NCBI RefSeq assembly: GCF_000004195.4 | Contig: NC_030679.2 | Span: 36,941,712 to 37,005,711, forward strand | Length of the DNA: 64,000 nucleotides | Direction: 5' to 3' | Source: Xenopus tropicalis | Taxonomy: Eukaryota > Chordata > Amphibia > Anura > Pipidae | In this document: positions 11,300-23,739 of the stretch, piece after piece | Layout of the letters: each line of letters begins with the position of its first letter | Position numbering within the stretch: the stretch's first letter is position 1 | Position numbers and translations under genes: made by a program | Notes under the pieces: model-generated | What the model was told of the DNA's origin: nothing | Database searches by the model: none | The model's input: the letters and a program-made list of their open reading frames with translations, nothing else

Positions 11300-13030
11300 G
11301 GTTATGGATTGCCTGTAAGGCTTAAATACTTGTTTAAGTACTTACCAACTTGAAAACAAAAAATAAAGAAACAATACAGCCTTACTTATAAAGCTCATGA
11401 TGTGAACAGCCTTCAGTGGCTAGATCTGACATGACTGAGCCAAACCAAAAAATTAAAATGTTGGGCACAGCAGCTTCTTTCAAGACTGGCAGATGCTGCA
11501 TCCTGACTGCAGGCTGTTTAAGAACCATACAGTGTTCTGCTAAATTGATGTAACTTCCCGACTGCATGTTTGTCCACAAAAATGTCAGCTGCTACTTAAT
11601 TCCATAGAGAAAAATACCCAAATACAATATGGCTGCCACCCTGGTCCACCTACAAACGTCAATGCAAGCTGACAAGTGCTGTGAACCTAAGTTCACCCCA
11701 GGGATCCCATGATCAGAAAAGCCCTTGGAGAGGCCCCTTACACATCGCTTTGCTTTAAGAGGGACAACTTGACCGATTGGATCAACAATGACCCAGACAG
11801 GGCTAAAAAAAAATCATTCCACAAGATCCTACCACCCTGGCCAACTAATGGAAAAAAAAGACACTGGAGAAAGGGCAGGACTCCTTAAATTAAGTGAAAT
11901 TCTATCCAATGACAAGCAGGGCGATATACCCATTAGTGTGCTGCCAATGAGATGGTTGTGAAATTAAGGATGAAGTTTATATTTCTATGACAATTTACCT
12001 ACTTATCCCTGAATGACAAAAAAGCAAGGTCATATAACATAAGTAGGCAAATATTAACTTAATTTACTTGGATCATCTGGTCTGATCAACAACTAGGCCT
12101 TCAAAAATGCCAATAAAAATTATAGTTTAGCTTCCAAGTAAGAGACTGCCATAAGGGCAACTGCAATGTAGTATTCAGTACCAGTGGTTACTGCCATACT
12201 GTATATGTGAAGCAGTCTACCCAAGTCACCGCATTGCTATTTCCTTCCTTGTTTCCAGTTTGCATGTCTAAACCATGCAGTTAAATGCTTATCTGTTTCT
12301 TGGTGGTAGAAGGTAAAGTGCTTAGGAGGAGAAGAGCAGTGACTGTAAAGACAGTTGTGGGAATGTTGAAAGTTGTAGTCAAAGCGAAGGGGCTGCAGGT
12401 TTAATGTCTCTTCCATAAGTCATATTTAACTTCTGTGACCGATCCGAAGGGACAAAGCTACAAACCAGTGCATTACCGTACTTCAAACCGTGGCTCATAC
12501 AACCAATAAAACTGTTTCCATATCATCAGTTGCTAGCAAGCTATCAGTAAAAAAATCTCTGAATAAAAGTTCACCTTTAAATCAATACTACGCATTTTTC
12601 CTGTGATCTCAAACGGAATAATCGCAGTCGATAACAAAATTTCCTTTGTTATACTTATTTTCAACGAGGTTGTAAAATCCTCAATGTATTTACTCACTTG
12701 AAAAAAAATGTTGCTCAAAATCTTCAGACACTTCCTTTTGATTCTAAAGAGACGATGTAGCTTTTAGTTGCCTAGGTTTTTCTTTTGTATTTCCATTTCT
12801 TTTTTGCGTAGTTAAATTAACTTTTAGTATGTTTTACAATGCACTATTCTTAGCAATTTTTCAGCTGTTTTTTTGTAACGGACCGGAGTTCCCCTTTTCA
12901 TTATTTTTAAATGATTTGCTTTCCTTTTCTGCCTCTTTCCAGCTTTTAAGTGGGGGTCCCTGACCCCAGCAGCCAATAAAAAAACTATTCCTCTATTGTC
13001 ATTGTTAGTTTTTGTTACTTCTATTCAGGC
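11300..13030. other. Sequence without a recognised gene
   Basis: May include 5' sequence of the DIRS element up to about 11.7 kb, but no terminal repeat could be placed. From 11.7 to 13.0 kb no gene, tandem repeat or long inverted repeat was seen. Confidence 0.35.
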
Positions 13031-13040
13031 TCTCTAGTAC

Positions 13041-13420
13041 AGGGGTCCACAGACTTTTTAAACAGGGGGCCAGTTCACAGTCCCTCAGACTGTTGGAGAG
13101 CCGGACTATAGTTAGTCCTCAAACTACAGCCCACACTGCATCCTCACCCCTGGCTACTATCTGTCTGCCTCATGGTCCTCGGCCCCAGAGCCTCACTACG
13201 TCACACCAGCCAACAATACTGACGCTGCTTCGGCCATTGGGACGCGGTAATGTGACAAGCTGGGGCCAAGGACCACACCGAGACAGACAGGTAGTAGCCA
13301 GGGGTGAGGATATTTATTTTCTAGTCTCTCATTGCCTGGTTGCTAGGGAAAACTCAACCCAAATTGTAATAAATTTGTCCCACATGAAGTGGAAGTTCTA
13401 GTTTTTCAGCTTTGCACTTA
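13041..13420. mobile_element. hAT-like element fragment
   Basis: The left end CAGGGGTCCACAGACTTTTTAAACAGGGGGCCAGTTCACAGTCCC (start only) resembles the CAGGGGT-type termini of hAT elements. A matching right terminus is not clear. It is truncated against the MITE at 13432. Confidence 0.45.
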
Positions 13421-13431
13421 TGGCACCCAAG

Positions 13432-13760
13432 TATAGGCATGGGACCTGTTATCCAGAATGTTTGGGACCTGAGGTTTTCCGAATAAGGGATCTTTCCTTA
13501 ATTTGAATCTCCATAAACTGTCTGCTAAAATTCATTTAAATATTAAATAAACCCAATAGGATTGTTTTGCCTCCAATAAGCATTAATTATATCTTAGTTG
13601 GGATCAAGTACAAGGTACTGTTTTATTATTACAGAAAAAAAGGAAATCATTTTTAAAAATTAGAATTATTTGCTTATAATAGAGTCTATGGGAGATGGCC
13701 TTTCCGTAATTTGGAACTTTCTGGATAACTGGTCTCCGGTTAAGGGATCCCATACCTGTA
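13432..13760. mobile_element. MITE of the 'tatgggacc' family
   Basis: Starts ATAGGCATGGGACCTGTTATCC and ends GGGATCCCATACCTGTA, with inverted subterminal blocks. Same family as 7985 and 22937. Confidence 0.8.
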
Positions 13761-13896
13761 CTCTGTAATATATATGTGTTGAGTTGTTTTTATTACAATA
13801 AATAGTTTTTTTGTTTACTTGCAGCGCATTGCTGTAATGTTGTGGTGTTTGCAATTTAGGGGTTTATTATAATACTTTTCAGTCTCCCTTCACACT

Positions 13897-16560
13897 AAGG
13901 TGCACATTCATCAAATCAAGAGTTTGAATCCCGAAATAGGTAAAATTTGGATTGCGTACGATAATTTCTGATGATCGCAAATATCATGAAAATGCTTACG
14001 AAAAATCGTAATAGTCGTGATAATAACGTATTGGCGATCCGAAAGTCACAAAATTTTGGTATCTGAATGATTGTAGACGGCAGGAAAACCTTTCCAACTT
14101 TGATCCTTCTGTGCATGATTTTGGAAGCCTCCCATAGGGCTCAATGGCACTCTGCAGCTCCAACCTGGCCCAAGGAAAGCCTCCCATAGGGCTCAATGGC
14201 ACTCTGCAGCTCCAACCCGGCCCAAGGAAAGCCTCCCATAGGGCTCAATGGCACTCTGCAGCTCCAACCCGGCCCAAGGAAAGTCTCCCATAGGGCTCAA
14301 TGGCACTCTGCAGCTCCAACCCGGCCCAAGGAAAGTCTCCCATAGGGCTCAATGGCACTCTGCAGCTCCAACCTGGCCCAAGGAAAGCCTCCCATAGGGC
14401 TCAATGGCACTCTGCAGCTCCAACCTGGCCCAAGGAAAGTCTCCCATAGGGCTCAATGGCACTCTGCAGCTCCAACCTGGCCCAAGGAAAGTCTCCCATA
14501 GGGCTCAATGGCACTCTGCAGCTCCAACCTGGCCCAAGGAAAGCCTCCCATAGGGCTCAATGGCACTCTGCAGCTCCAACCTGGCCCAAGGAAAGTCTCC
14601 CATAGGGCTCAATGGCACTCTGCAGCTCCAACCTGGCCCAAGGAAAGTCTCCCATAGGGCTCAATGGCACTCTGCAGCTCCAACCTGGCCCAAGGAAAGC
14701 CTCCCATAGGGCTCAATGGCACTCTGCAGCTCCAACCTGGCCCAAGGAAAGTCTCCCATAGGGCTCAATGGCACTCTGCAGCTCCAACCTGGCCCAAGGA
14801 AAGTCTCCCATAGGACTCAATGGCACTCTGCAGCTCCAACCTGGCCCAAGGAAAGTCTCCCATAGGGCTCAATGGCACTCTGCAGCTCCAACCTGGCCCA
14901 AGGAAAGTCTCCCATAGGGCTCAATGGCACTCTGCAGCTCCAACCTGGCCCAAGGAAAGTCTCCCATAGGGCTCAATGGCACTCTGCAGCTCCAACCCGG
15001 CCCAAGGAAAGTCTCCCATAGGACTCAATGGCACTCTGCAGCTCCAACCCGGCCCAAGGAAAGTCTCCCATAGGGCTCAATGGCACTGTGCAGCTCCAAC
15101 CCGGCCCAAGGAAAGTCTCCCATAGGACTCAATGGCACTCTGCAGCTCCAACCCGGCCCAAGGAAAGTCTCCCATAGGGCTCAATGGCACTCTGCAGCTC
15201 CAACCCGGCCCAAGGAAAGCCTCCCATAGGGCTCAATGGCACTCTGCAGCTCCAACCCGGCCCAAGGAAAGTCTCCCATAGGGCTCAATGGCACTCTGCA
15301 GCTCCAACCTGGCCCAAGGAAAGTCTCCCATAGGACTCAATGGCACTCTGCAGCTCCAACCTGGCCCAAGGAAAGTCTCCCATAGGGCTCAATGGCACTC
15401 TGCAGCTCCAACCTGGCCCAAGGAAAGTATCCCATAGGGCTCAATGGCACTCTGCAGCTCCAACCCAGCCCAAGGAAAGCCTCCCATAGGGCTCAATGGC
15501 ACTCTGCAGCTCCAACCCGGCCCAAGGAAAGTCTCCCATAGGGCTCAATGGCACTCTGCAGCTCCAACCCGGCCCAAGGAAAGTCTCCCATAGGGCTCAA
15601 TGGCACTCTGCAGCTCCAACCCGGCCCAAGGAAAGTCTCCCATAGGGCTCAATGGCACTCTGCAGCTCCAACCCGGCCCAAGGAAAGCCTCCCATAGGGC
15701 TCAATGGCACTCTGCAGCTCCAACCCGGCCCAAGGAAAGCCTCCCATAGGGCTCAATGGCACTCTGCAGCTCCAACCCGGCCCAAGGAAAGCCTCCCATA
15801 GGGCTCAATGGCACTCTGCAGCTCCAACCCGGCCCAAGGAAAGCCTCCCATAGGGCTCAATGGCACTCTGCAGCTCCAACCCGGCCCAAGGAAAGCCTCC
15901 CATAGGGCTCAATGGCACTCTGCAGCTCCAACCCGGCCCAAGGAAAGCCTCCCATAGGGCTCAATGGCACTCTGCAGCTCCAACCCGGCCCAAGGAAAGT
16001 CTCCCATAGGGCTCAATGGCACTCTGCAGCTCCAACCCGAGCCAAGGAAAGTCTCCCATAGGGCTCAATGGCACTCTGCAGCTCCAACCTGGCCCAAGGA
16101 AAGTCTCCCATAGGGCTCAATGGCACTCTGCAGCTCCAACCTGGCCCAAGGAAAGTCTCCCATAGGGCTCAATGGCACTCTGCAGCTCCAACCTGGCCCA
16201 AGGAAAGTCTCCCATAGGACTCAATGGCACTCTGCAGCTCCAACCTGGCCCAAGGAAAGTCTCCCATAGGGCTCAATGGCACTCTGCAGCTCCAACCTGG
16301 CCCAAGGAAAGTCTCCCATAGGGCTCAATGGCACTCTGCAGCTCCAACCCGGCCCAAGGAAAGTCTCCCATAGGGCTCAATGGCACTCTGCAGCTCCAAC
16401 CCGGCCCAAGGAAAGTCTCCCATAGGGCTCAATGGCATTCTGCAGCTCCAACCCGGCCCAAGGAAAGTCACGATACTGAAGCTTGAATGAATCTGAAACT
16501 TTCGTACTCGGCACAACAATACGATTTTGTCGCATAAATTTTGTTACAAAGCATTTGAAT
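13897..16560. mobile_element. MITE with a hugely expanded internal minisatellite
   Basis: Left flank GTGCACATTCATCAAATCAAGAGTTTGAATCCC... continues to ...GATCCTTCTGTGCATGATTTTGG at 14125. Right flank reads CACGATACTGAAGCTTGAATGAATC...TTTGTCGCATAAATTTTG. Both flanks match, in reverse orientation, the flanks of the compact 392-bp element at 41586-41977. That copy holds only one unit of the repeat which here is present about 45 times. The right terminus appears worn away near 16550. Confidence 0.8.
14127..16467. repeat. 52-bp minisatellite, about 45 copies
   Basis: The unit begins CTCCCATAGGGCTCAATGG, continues CACTCTGCAGCTCCAACC, and ends (C/T)GGCCCAAGGAAAG(C/T). The period is exactly 52 bp across the array with almost no length variation. 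Variants are single-base and clustered: AACCCGG versus AACCTGG, AAAGCCT versus AAAGTCT, and GGACTC versus GGGCTC. They occur in runs of like units, as expected from unequal exchange or replication slippage. There are no unique spacers, so it is not CRISPR-like. Confidence 0.95.
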
Positions 16561-16604
16561 TATTTGATCAAAAATGAAGTCTAAGGAATATAGACTTCGT
16601 CTAA

Positions 16605-16655
16605 TCCAGAGCTTTCCAGATAATACATTTCCGGATAACAGATCCCATACCTGTG
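16605..16655. mobile_element. Right-end fragment of a 'tatgggacc' MITE
   Basis: GAGCTTTCCAGATAATAC followed by GGATAACAGATCCCATACC matches the right end of the family. The rest of the copy is absent. Confidence 0.6.
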
Positions 16656-17075
16656 TAGTCTGATGTGCCTTGTTAGTGTAACTTTAATACAAAAAACAAT
16701 AAATGCACCTATATTCCTTCAATGGGGTCTCACTATTTTTAGAAGCGGGGGATTTCTCTACTGTTATGCACAGCAATCTCAGCACTGTGTCATGCATGAC
16801 AAAATGTCAAATCTTTTCACACCTTTAATCTAGGTCAAATGAAGTGACAATCCAGCAACTCTGCTGAAGCGCCTAGCCCACTCTCTCTTCATTACATAAC
16901 TGAAAGTGAAGCAAGGCCAGCACCAGTAAGTACATGTTCATAATGAGAAAGGAGGTGCCACATTAAATAAACTTCTGAGTTCATTTCAGTGGGTGTTTAT
17001 CAATTTAATGATTCTTGCAATATTATTAAATACATTTATTTGTGACTTTTAAAGATAATTTAATATAATGCATTA

Positions 17076-17283
17076 GGGATTCACCGAATTCACTAGTTTC
17101 AGATTCGGCTAAACCCCGAATCCTTCATAAACGTTTTGGCTGAATACTGAACCAAATCCTAATTTGCATATGTAAAGAAGGGTTAATGAGCGACGCATGG
17201 TGGAAAATGTTCTACTTATTTTCTACTTTTAAGGATTCAAATTCGGAATCCCGAACCGGATCCTGGATTTAGTGCATCCATAT
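17076..17283. mobile_element. hAT-like MITE, TAGGGAT(T/G)CAC family
   Basis: Starts TAGGGATTCACCGAATTC and ends GATTTAGTGCATCCAT. The interior repeats ATTCGG/CCGAAT blocks. Flanks ATAATGCA and ATAATGTA form a 7/8 target duplication, as for hAT. A related copy lies at 22223-22479. Confidence 0.65.
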
Positions 17284-17564
17284 AATGTATATAATGATAT
17301 AGGATATAACAATTTTTTATTCCTTGGGCAATATTATTACGTTCAATGAGAATATAATAAGGCCTGGGACCTATTATTTAGAAATCAGTTAATCTAGAAA
17401 ATGCTAAAATACAACATTTACATCTAGCTGTTCTTTTTGATTGGCTATTTCTCTATGATAATTACAGTACATCGTGCTTGAGTATAACTAACAAACTAAC
17501 ATAATAGCCATGCTCATGGTAAAGCGATTGTGTCATGTGGTGTACTTTTTATTTCTAAATTACA

Positions 17565-18130
17565 CTGTTTACATAGCAAATAATTCACTCTACCATTTAA
17601 AATTTTATTCTTGAACCAACAAATGTATTTTTTAAGCTGTAATATCGGTGTGTAGGCAGCCATCTTAGTGCATTGTGCCTGAGTCTGAGCTTTCAGAAGG
17701 AACTGCTTTGAGATAAGCTATTGTTTCCAGCGCTACACATTAGAACTGCTTTCAAGTAACCTATTGTTTCTCCTACTCCCATGTAACTGGAGGAGTCCCA
17801 AGCTGGACTTGGAGTTGTTACTATTGACTGCTACACTGATGTCTACTGGTAGCTGCTCCTTTCCTATTGTTCTGCTGATTGGCTGCTGGGGGGAAGGGAG
17901 GGGAGTGACATCACTCCAACGTGCAGCGCAGCAGTAAAGTGTGACTGAAGTTTACCTGAGCACAGGTCACATGGCTGAGGCACACTGAGAAATGAAGAAC
18001 ATGGCTAGCCCCATGTGAAATTTCAAAATTTAATATAAAAATATCTGTTTGTGCTTTTGAAAAACAGATTACAATGCAGGATTCTGCTGGAGAAGCTCTA
18101 TTAACTGAGGCATTTTGAAAAAACTAATTT
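17565..18130. other. Possible MITE or dispersed repeat
   Basis: Non-coding, with a G-rich block at 17888-17907 and promoter-like words (CCAAT type ATTGG at 17878). Its composition differs from the AT-rich flanks and resembles repeat interiors elsewhere in the window, but no clean terminal inverted repeat was found. Confidence 0.3.
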
Positions 18131-18895
18131 TTCTCCCAAAACTGAAAAAAAAAACAATAACATAGTGATAATAGATCCTAGTCCAGCAACAAGTATACTA
18201 TGCTTTATGACTCAAAAGCTTTTAGATGGTATTTTTTCTTTGGGATTTGTCGCAGTTTTGACACATGTTTTTTACTACGACAAAATCATATTTTTGATGC
18301 AAAAGAATACGAATTGAGAACAAAAAAAATGTAAACGTTATTAAATGTCCCCTAGGTTCAAGACTTTCTGGGTAAACATGCCACTTGCTGCCATTATAAG
18401 AGAATACAAAAGGGAATGGCACCTGTGCTTTAAAAAATATGTCCTTGCGCTTGTGGTAAGTGAGAACCACATGAGGTTTCAGAAATTTCCATTTCAAGGT
18501 GGTTATTAGTCACTTTCACCACTCATAGTATGGCTTATTAACTGATAAATCAGTGGAGTGGAGAGCTCTAGAATCGCAACCAGTAGCAGTTCTGACAGGG
18601 ACAGAGAAGGGCCCCAAGGCTCAATCAGCGCATTAGTAAAAAGAATTTTGTATAAACTACTGCATGCATTTTTCACTTCTGCCTTTCATTAAGCTGTTAA
18701 GGAATGTGTAATAACTGTTTAATTCCATTATTAAATACAACATGGAAAATAACCAGCAGCCGTTTGGATGAAGGGTCACAGCTTGGATATTCTGGTCATC
18801 AGAAGCAAATATCAGAACATAACTTAACATGACACACACTCTTACTGTTTAAGGTTGCGCAACTGTACGTTGATGCCTGTAAAGTTGTGCAACCT

Positions 18896-19344
18896 TTAAA
18901 GGAGAAGGAAAGTCATTTTGGCATTTTACTGCCAATAGATTTGCCACATTACTGCCACCTAGAACAGTATATTTATTCTGCAGAAAACATTGCCATAGCT
19001 GAGTAAAGAGCCCTAGAAGCTTTCTCCGTTTGCTTAAGATTGCAGCTGCCTTCTTAAATAGCTTCCTGTTTGCAGCGTAGCTTTTATAGCCCAGATCACA
19101 CATTCCTAAGGGAGGGGGGAGGGAGTACTTAGCATTCTTATGGGAGGGGGGAGCAGGAAAGGGGAGAGAGGAGAGAACTGTGCAGAGTCTGGCCACGGGC
19201 AGAACAACGTGTTTACAACAAAGGAGACAAGAAATCCTGTGTTTCTTTTGATAGAGTGCAGCGTTTCTGAGAGCGCTTATGGCTGTATTTACATAGACCT
19301 TTCTGATAAAGCTTACTTAGTTTTTACCTTTCCTTTTCCTTTAA
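18896..19344. mobile_element. TTAA-flanked MITE, AAAGGAGAAGGAAAG family
   Basis: Starts TTAAAGGAGAAGGAAAG and ends CTTTCCTTTTCCTTTAA, with long complementary interior arms. Related copies are at 23740-23930 and 43784-44285, and a half copy ends near 33195. TTAA duplication at both ends. Confidence 0.8.
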
Positions 19345-20324
19345 GACACCAGTTTAGGTAATGGAAATTTGGAGCAATGCAGTAACATACATAAATATAA
19401 AAGGCTATATTTAATAATCCTCTCGCCTGCCCCTCATGAATACAGTGCTGCTCAATGCTGGCAGCACTGTATTCCTGCAGAAAGCTAAGGCACTTGTGCT
19501 CTATTTTCAAGACCCCATTTTGGAGGACCTGCACCTCACCATGGAACAGGGTGAAAAGTGTACAAAAAAACCATAGCAACCTTTGCCTGTTTTTTGCATT
19601 TTGCCCCATTGGTTTTGGTCTACCCAGAAATTAAATTCTTCATAGAGCACCATGATGATCAAAATGTTGGATCATTCAATATGGTTGCAGTACAACAGCC
19701 AAAGTAATGGTTGATGCTGTCATGCCACCTTTAGTAGACTATCTTAAGAAGTAGCTTAATATCCAATGCTTATTTTGCAGAAAAAGAGAATATCCTGTTT
19801 ATGTGTTGAATGTAAAAATCTAGTCACCTTGAATCACACAGTACTGTACACCTGACACAGAGAGAGGCCACTGTGCTGTAAGGGTAATTGCTTTTTTTAT
19901 AATCTGAGTAAGGAAGGAAGTATGTTCACTTGACTTCCCTCTTTGCCCTCCTCTGTATGTAATATAAAGTTGTAGTCATCTTTCTGTCTGCCATCTGATC
20001 TGGTTCCCTCTGTTTTGTTTGTATGGCAACAGAAACCAAAGCAATAAATGAAAAGGTCAGTAACACCAAAAAATAAAGCTTGGGGAGCCTCTTGAGGTAC
20101 AGTCCCGGGTAATAGACACTGGCAAAGGAAATTCTTTGTGGAACTTTGAGCTGGTTAATGTCAGCTGTGAGATGTGAAGGTGTCTAATGTGAAGCTGTAT
20201 GATGTCTAGCTTTATGGGGGAAAATGGTGTGGTAAGTCAAAGTGGTTTGCCAAATTTACTAATGGCAGCATGATATAAAGTTGGTGTACTTACACTAACA
20301 GAGACTGGGGGCGGCGCACTAATG

Positions 20325-20610
20325 TATGTATTTATATCTTTATTTATAAAGCGCTACTTATGTACGCAGCGCTGTACAGTAGAATACATTAATACAAACA
20401 GGGGGTTATTAAGATTATAATAGATAAATACACAGTATAACAATAAACAAAATAATTAAATACAAATAAACACAAGATACAGTTGCAATAAGTTAAGAGT
20501 CAAAGACACAAGAGGATGGAGGTCCCTGCCCCGTAGAGCTTACAATCTATATGGGAGGGGTAACTAACAGACACAAATAGGCAAATTTAGGTGCTGTAGG
20601 TCACAGTGGG
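20325..20610. repeat. Dispersed repeat, 'TTTATTTATAAAGCGC' family
   Basis: Contains TTTATTTATAAAGCGCTAC, TACGCAGCGCTGTACA and the block GGTCCCTGCCCCGTAGAG, then CTTACAATCTA. The same ordered blocks occur at 26345-26600. No coding capacity. Whether it is a SINE or the end of a longer element cannot be told from here. Confidence 0.7.
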
Positions 20611-20799
20611 TGACACTACAATATAAGTGCTGGTTCCCAGATCAGGTGCTGGGTGAGAGCTCCAAAAGGAAGTCTTTAAGTTTAGTTTTAAAAAGACTGA
20701 GGGAGGATTCTCTCCAGAGGAAATAATAATGATAAATTATGTGAGAGCCTACAGTCTAAGTCTGAGGACTAAGGGGTGTGAACAATGCCATTTAAATAT

Positions 20800-20957
20800 G
20801 TCTATGAAGATTTTCATTCATCCAGGTCATGGTATATCTAGTATAAATAAATCTAAAGCAACTGGACTTGTTTGGTAATCATTGAAGACGTTTCACTACT
20901 CATCCGAGCAGCTTCTTCAGTTCAACTGACTGGTATGGGAAGTCCTCAGCATATATA
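20800..20957 (-). mobile_element. Penelope-like element 3' tail with hammerhead-like motif
   Basis: On the minus strand, CTGAAGAAGCTGCTCGGATG then AGTAGTGAAACGTCTTC (20885-20920) shows a core-like CTGAAGA, a stem of seven pairs (two wobble) closed by GGAT, and the conserved GAAAC. This resembles the reduced hammerhead ribozymes known in Penelope-like retroelements. Downstream sequence resembles tails of such elements. The reading frames are absent (5'-truncated copy). A hAT element is inserted at 20966. Confidence 0.55.
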
Positions 20958-20965
20958 CGCTATAT

Positions 20966-22037
20966 CAGTGCTGTTCAACTTCTGCGGTGCCGAGGGCCGG
21001 AATTTCTCTAACATACATGGTGGAGGGCCGCTAATGGAAGCCAGTTTTGGCCACTCCCCCTTTTTGAACCACACCCACTTCAAACCACACCCATTTTATC
21101 ACAATGGTGGTAGTGCAGCAAAAACCCAAATGCTTGGTCCCCATAAAAAAGAATTATAAATATAAAAGAATTATATTATGTCATATTAAGACACACCCTT
21201 AAATCCATATGCCTCCTCCTCCCCTGTGGATAGCACAGCAACCCCCAGCAACATAATTACACACCTTAGGGACCATTTAATGGCTGTTTCCAACTATTAA
21301 CAAACTCCCAGAACAAACCCCTGCCAGGTTCACCTCTCACAGGCAGCATAGGGCAGGCAGAGTATGGCACACACAGGCAGCACTCTGCCTCCCTTATGCT
21401 GCCTGTGTGTGCCATACTCTGCCTGCCCTATGCTGCCTGTGTGTGCCATACTTGGCCTGCACTATGCTGCCAGTGTGTGCCATACTATGCCTGCCCTATG
21501 CTGTCTGTGTGTTCCATACCCTCCCTGCCCTATGCTGCCTATGTGCCATACTATGCCTGCCCTATGCTGTCTGTGTGTTCCATACCCTCCCTGCCCCATG
21601 CTGCCTATGTGCCATACTATGCCTGCCCTATGCTGTCTGTGTGTTCCATACCCTCCCTGCCCTATACTGCCTATGTGCCATACTTTGCCTACCCTATGCT
21701 GTCTGTGTGTGCCATATACACAGGCAGCATAGTCCAGGCACTACATACTGAGGTGTGAAGAAGTGAACAATGGGGGTGATTACAGCCTGAGCCTGAGGTG
21801 TGAACACTGCAGGGGGTGAACAATGCAGAAACTAAAAGGTGTGAAAAACACAGGAGATTACATGTTTAAACAATACAGGGGGATTACAGCCTGAATCTGA
21901 GGTGTGAGCAATGCAGGGGGCCAGTTAATCTCAGTACTGATACTATTTAAAGCTTACACAAGAGTAAGCCATCAAAGCAGCCAGACAGGTGGGGGGCACA
22001 CAGAGGGGGGCCGCGGGCCGCCAGTTGGACAGCACTG
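20966..22037. mobile_element. Non-autonomous hAT-like element with internal minisatellite
   Basis: Starts CAGTGCTGTTCAACT and ends AGTTGGACAGCACTG. Flanks CGCTATAT and CTCTATAT form a 7/8 target duplication. Subterminal blocks (GAGGGCCGG on the left, GGCCGCGGGCCGCC on the right) are shared, inverted, with the element at 45230-46604. The interior holds the minisatellite at 21335-21735. No transposase. A second partial copy of the right arm (TTACACAAAAGTAAG... GGCCGCC) follows at 22050-22137. Confidence 0.8.
21335..21735. repeat. ~31-34-bp minisatellite (GTGCCATACTCTGCCTGCCC)
   Basis: About twelve imperfect units built on GTGTGCCATACT-TGCCTGCCCTATGCTGCCT. From 21500 on the array becomes a higher-order dimer (a GTGTTCCATACCCTCCCTG unit alternating with ATGTGCCATACTATGCCTG). 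Open frames in all three plus frames (114-122 residues, Cys/Pro/Leu-rich) are produced by the repeat and are not genes. Confidence 0.9.
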
Positions 22038-22222
22038 CTCTATATAATGCCATTTTAAGCTTACACAAAAGTAAGAAGTCACAGCAGCCAGATAGATGGG
22101 GAGCCACACAAGGGGAGGGGGCTGCAGGCCGCCATTGTCTTAAGGTATTAAGATGAACATATACTTTGAGCTAAACCAAGAGGTGGGGCTGCAGTGATCA
22201 TTTCACCCCTGGGACAAATATA

Positions 22223-22479
22223 CAGGGATGCACTGAATCCAGGATTCAGTTCAGTATTCGGCCAGCATTCAACCTTTTTCGGCAGGGTTCGGATTCAGCT
22301 GAATCCATGGTCCTGGCCAAACCGAACCCTAATTAGCATAGCATTAGATTTTGCATAAACACGGAAGTGTAAAATTTTTCAACATTTACCCCTTTAAAAT
22401 TCCAATTACCATATGCTAATTAGGATTCGGATCGGTATTCGGCCGAATACCTTAAAAAACTGGGTTTGGTGCATCCCCA
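22223..22479. mobile_element. hAT-like MITE with 8-bp target duplication
   Basis: Starts CAGGGATGCACTGAATCC and ends GGTTTGGTGCATCCCCA. Perfect 8-bp flanking duplication CAAATATA (22215-22222 and 22480-22487). The interior is rich in ATTCGG/CCGAAT blocks. Same family as 17076-17283. Confidence 0.8.
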
Positions 22480-22936
22480 CAAATATAAAATTATATTTAG
22501 AGCCTTTAAGAACACCACATCCACATATAAATGAAGCCTGTCTGGCCTGAACTGTCATTTAAAAAAAAAAAAAAATCAGCTAAAGCTAGCTTGTTCTGAT
22601 AATCATGTTAACATAACTGTTAATATATGTATAGTATAGTATAATAAGTTACTTGGTGAACTACACTACTATCACATTCCTTGCATTGATGAAGTTATTT
22701 TAACATAAAATATGTATATATTGGATGTATTTAGTGAGGTATTTTTTGCCTATTTTTGTGGCCCATGTTTAATTACATGGTATAAGCACTCGAAGATTCT
22801 AAGCAACATAGTTGGGTTGTAGACAAGAAGACAACTGTCCATCTAGTTCAGTACCTTCAAATGATCCTCAGCATGTGTGCATGTAATGTATATATAAACA
22901 CACAGATATACAAATACAATATGTAGTATATATAGT

Positions 22937-23264
22937 ACAGGTATGGGACCTATTATCCAGAATGCTCAGGACCTGGGGTTTTCCAGATAAGGGATCTTTC
23001 CATAAATTGTTTCTCCATACCTTAAGTCTGCTAAAAATCATTTAAATATTGAATAAACCCAATAGGATTGTTTTGCCTCCAATAAGGATTAATTCTATTT
23101 TAGTTGGGATCAAATACAGGTACTGTTTTATTATTACAGAGAAAAAGGGAATCATTTTCAAAAATCAGAATTATTTGCTTATAATGGAGTCTATGGGAGA
23201 TGGCCATTCCGTAATTCGGAACTTTCTGGATAACGGGTTTCCGTATAATGGATCCCATACCTGT
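22937..23264. mobile_element. MITE of the 'tatgggacc' family inside the LINE
   Basis: Starts CAGGTATGGGACCTATTATC and ends GGATCCCATACCTGTA. The best-preserved full-length copy in the window, about 328 bp. Confidence 0.85.
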
Positions 23265-23739
23265 ATATACATATTATGCTTGTCCATGAAATCAGCAAAG
23301 GCCCTGTTAAAGGTATTAATGGAATCTGTCATAACATTAGCCAGTAGAACATTCCACAGCCTAACTGACCTCAACTTGAAGAACAATTTGCAATGAGTCA
23401 TGTACATGTCTAAAGCGGTTGCCTCTTGTTATAAAGAGCAATCATATTCTCTTATAAATGCCTTTACACTACAGAAAAGCAATTCTAACTTCGACTTGAA
23501 CTTCCTGCATAGTTTAATTCTTCCGTTTATTTTAACAGTTTAGTTGCATGTCTCTGAAATCTTTCAAGCTATTTATTAGTAATTTAAAAACTGGGGCTCG
23601 AAACTACAATACATGTTCAAGGTGAAAAGTAAAGTAAATAAATTAAAAAAAAAAAAAAGTAACATTAAAAATGAAGTACTGTCTTTCCTAAAAAAGGAGC
23701 ACTGACTTAATACATGAAAGTATAATTCTGCCCCCCCTG

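Noticed and set aside
14127..16467. CRISPR-like appearance of regularly spaced repeats
   Set aside because: The 52-bp units are contiguous with no unique spacers, and the genome is clearly eukaryotic.
21364..21758. Three overlapping 114-122-residue plus-strand frames
   Set aside because: Frames of the same minisatellite family in another hAT-like copy; open in all frames because the unit lacks stops.
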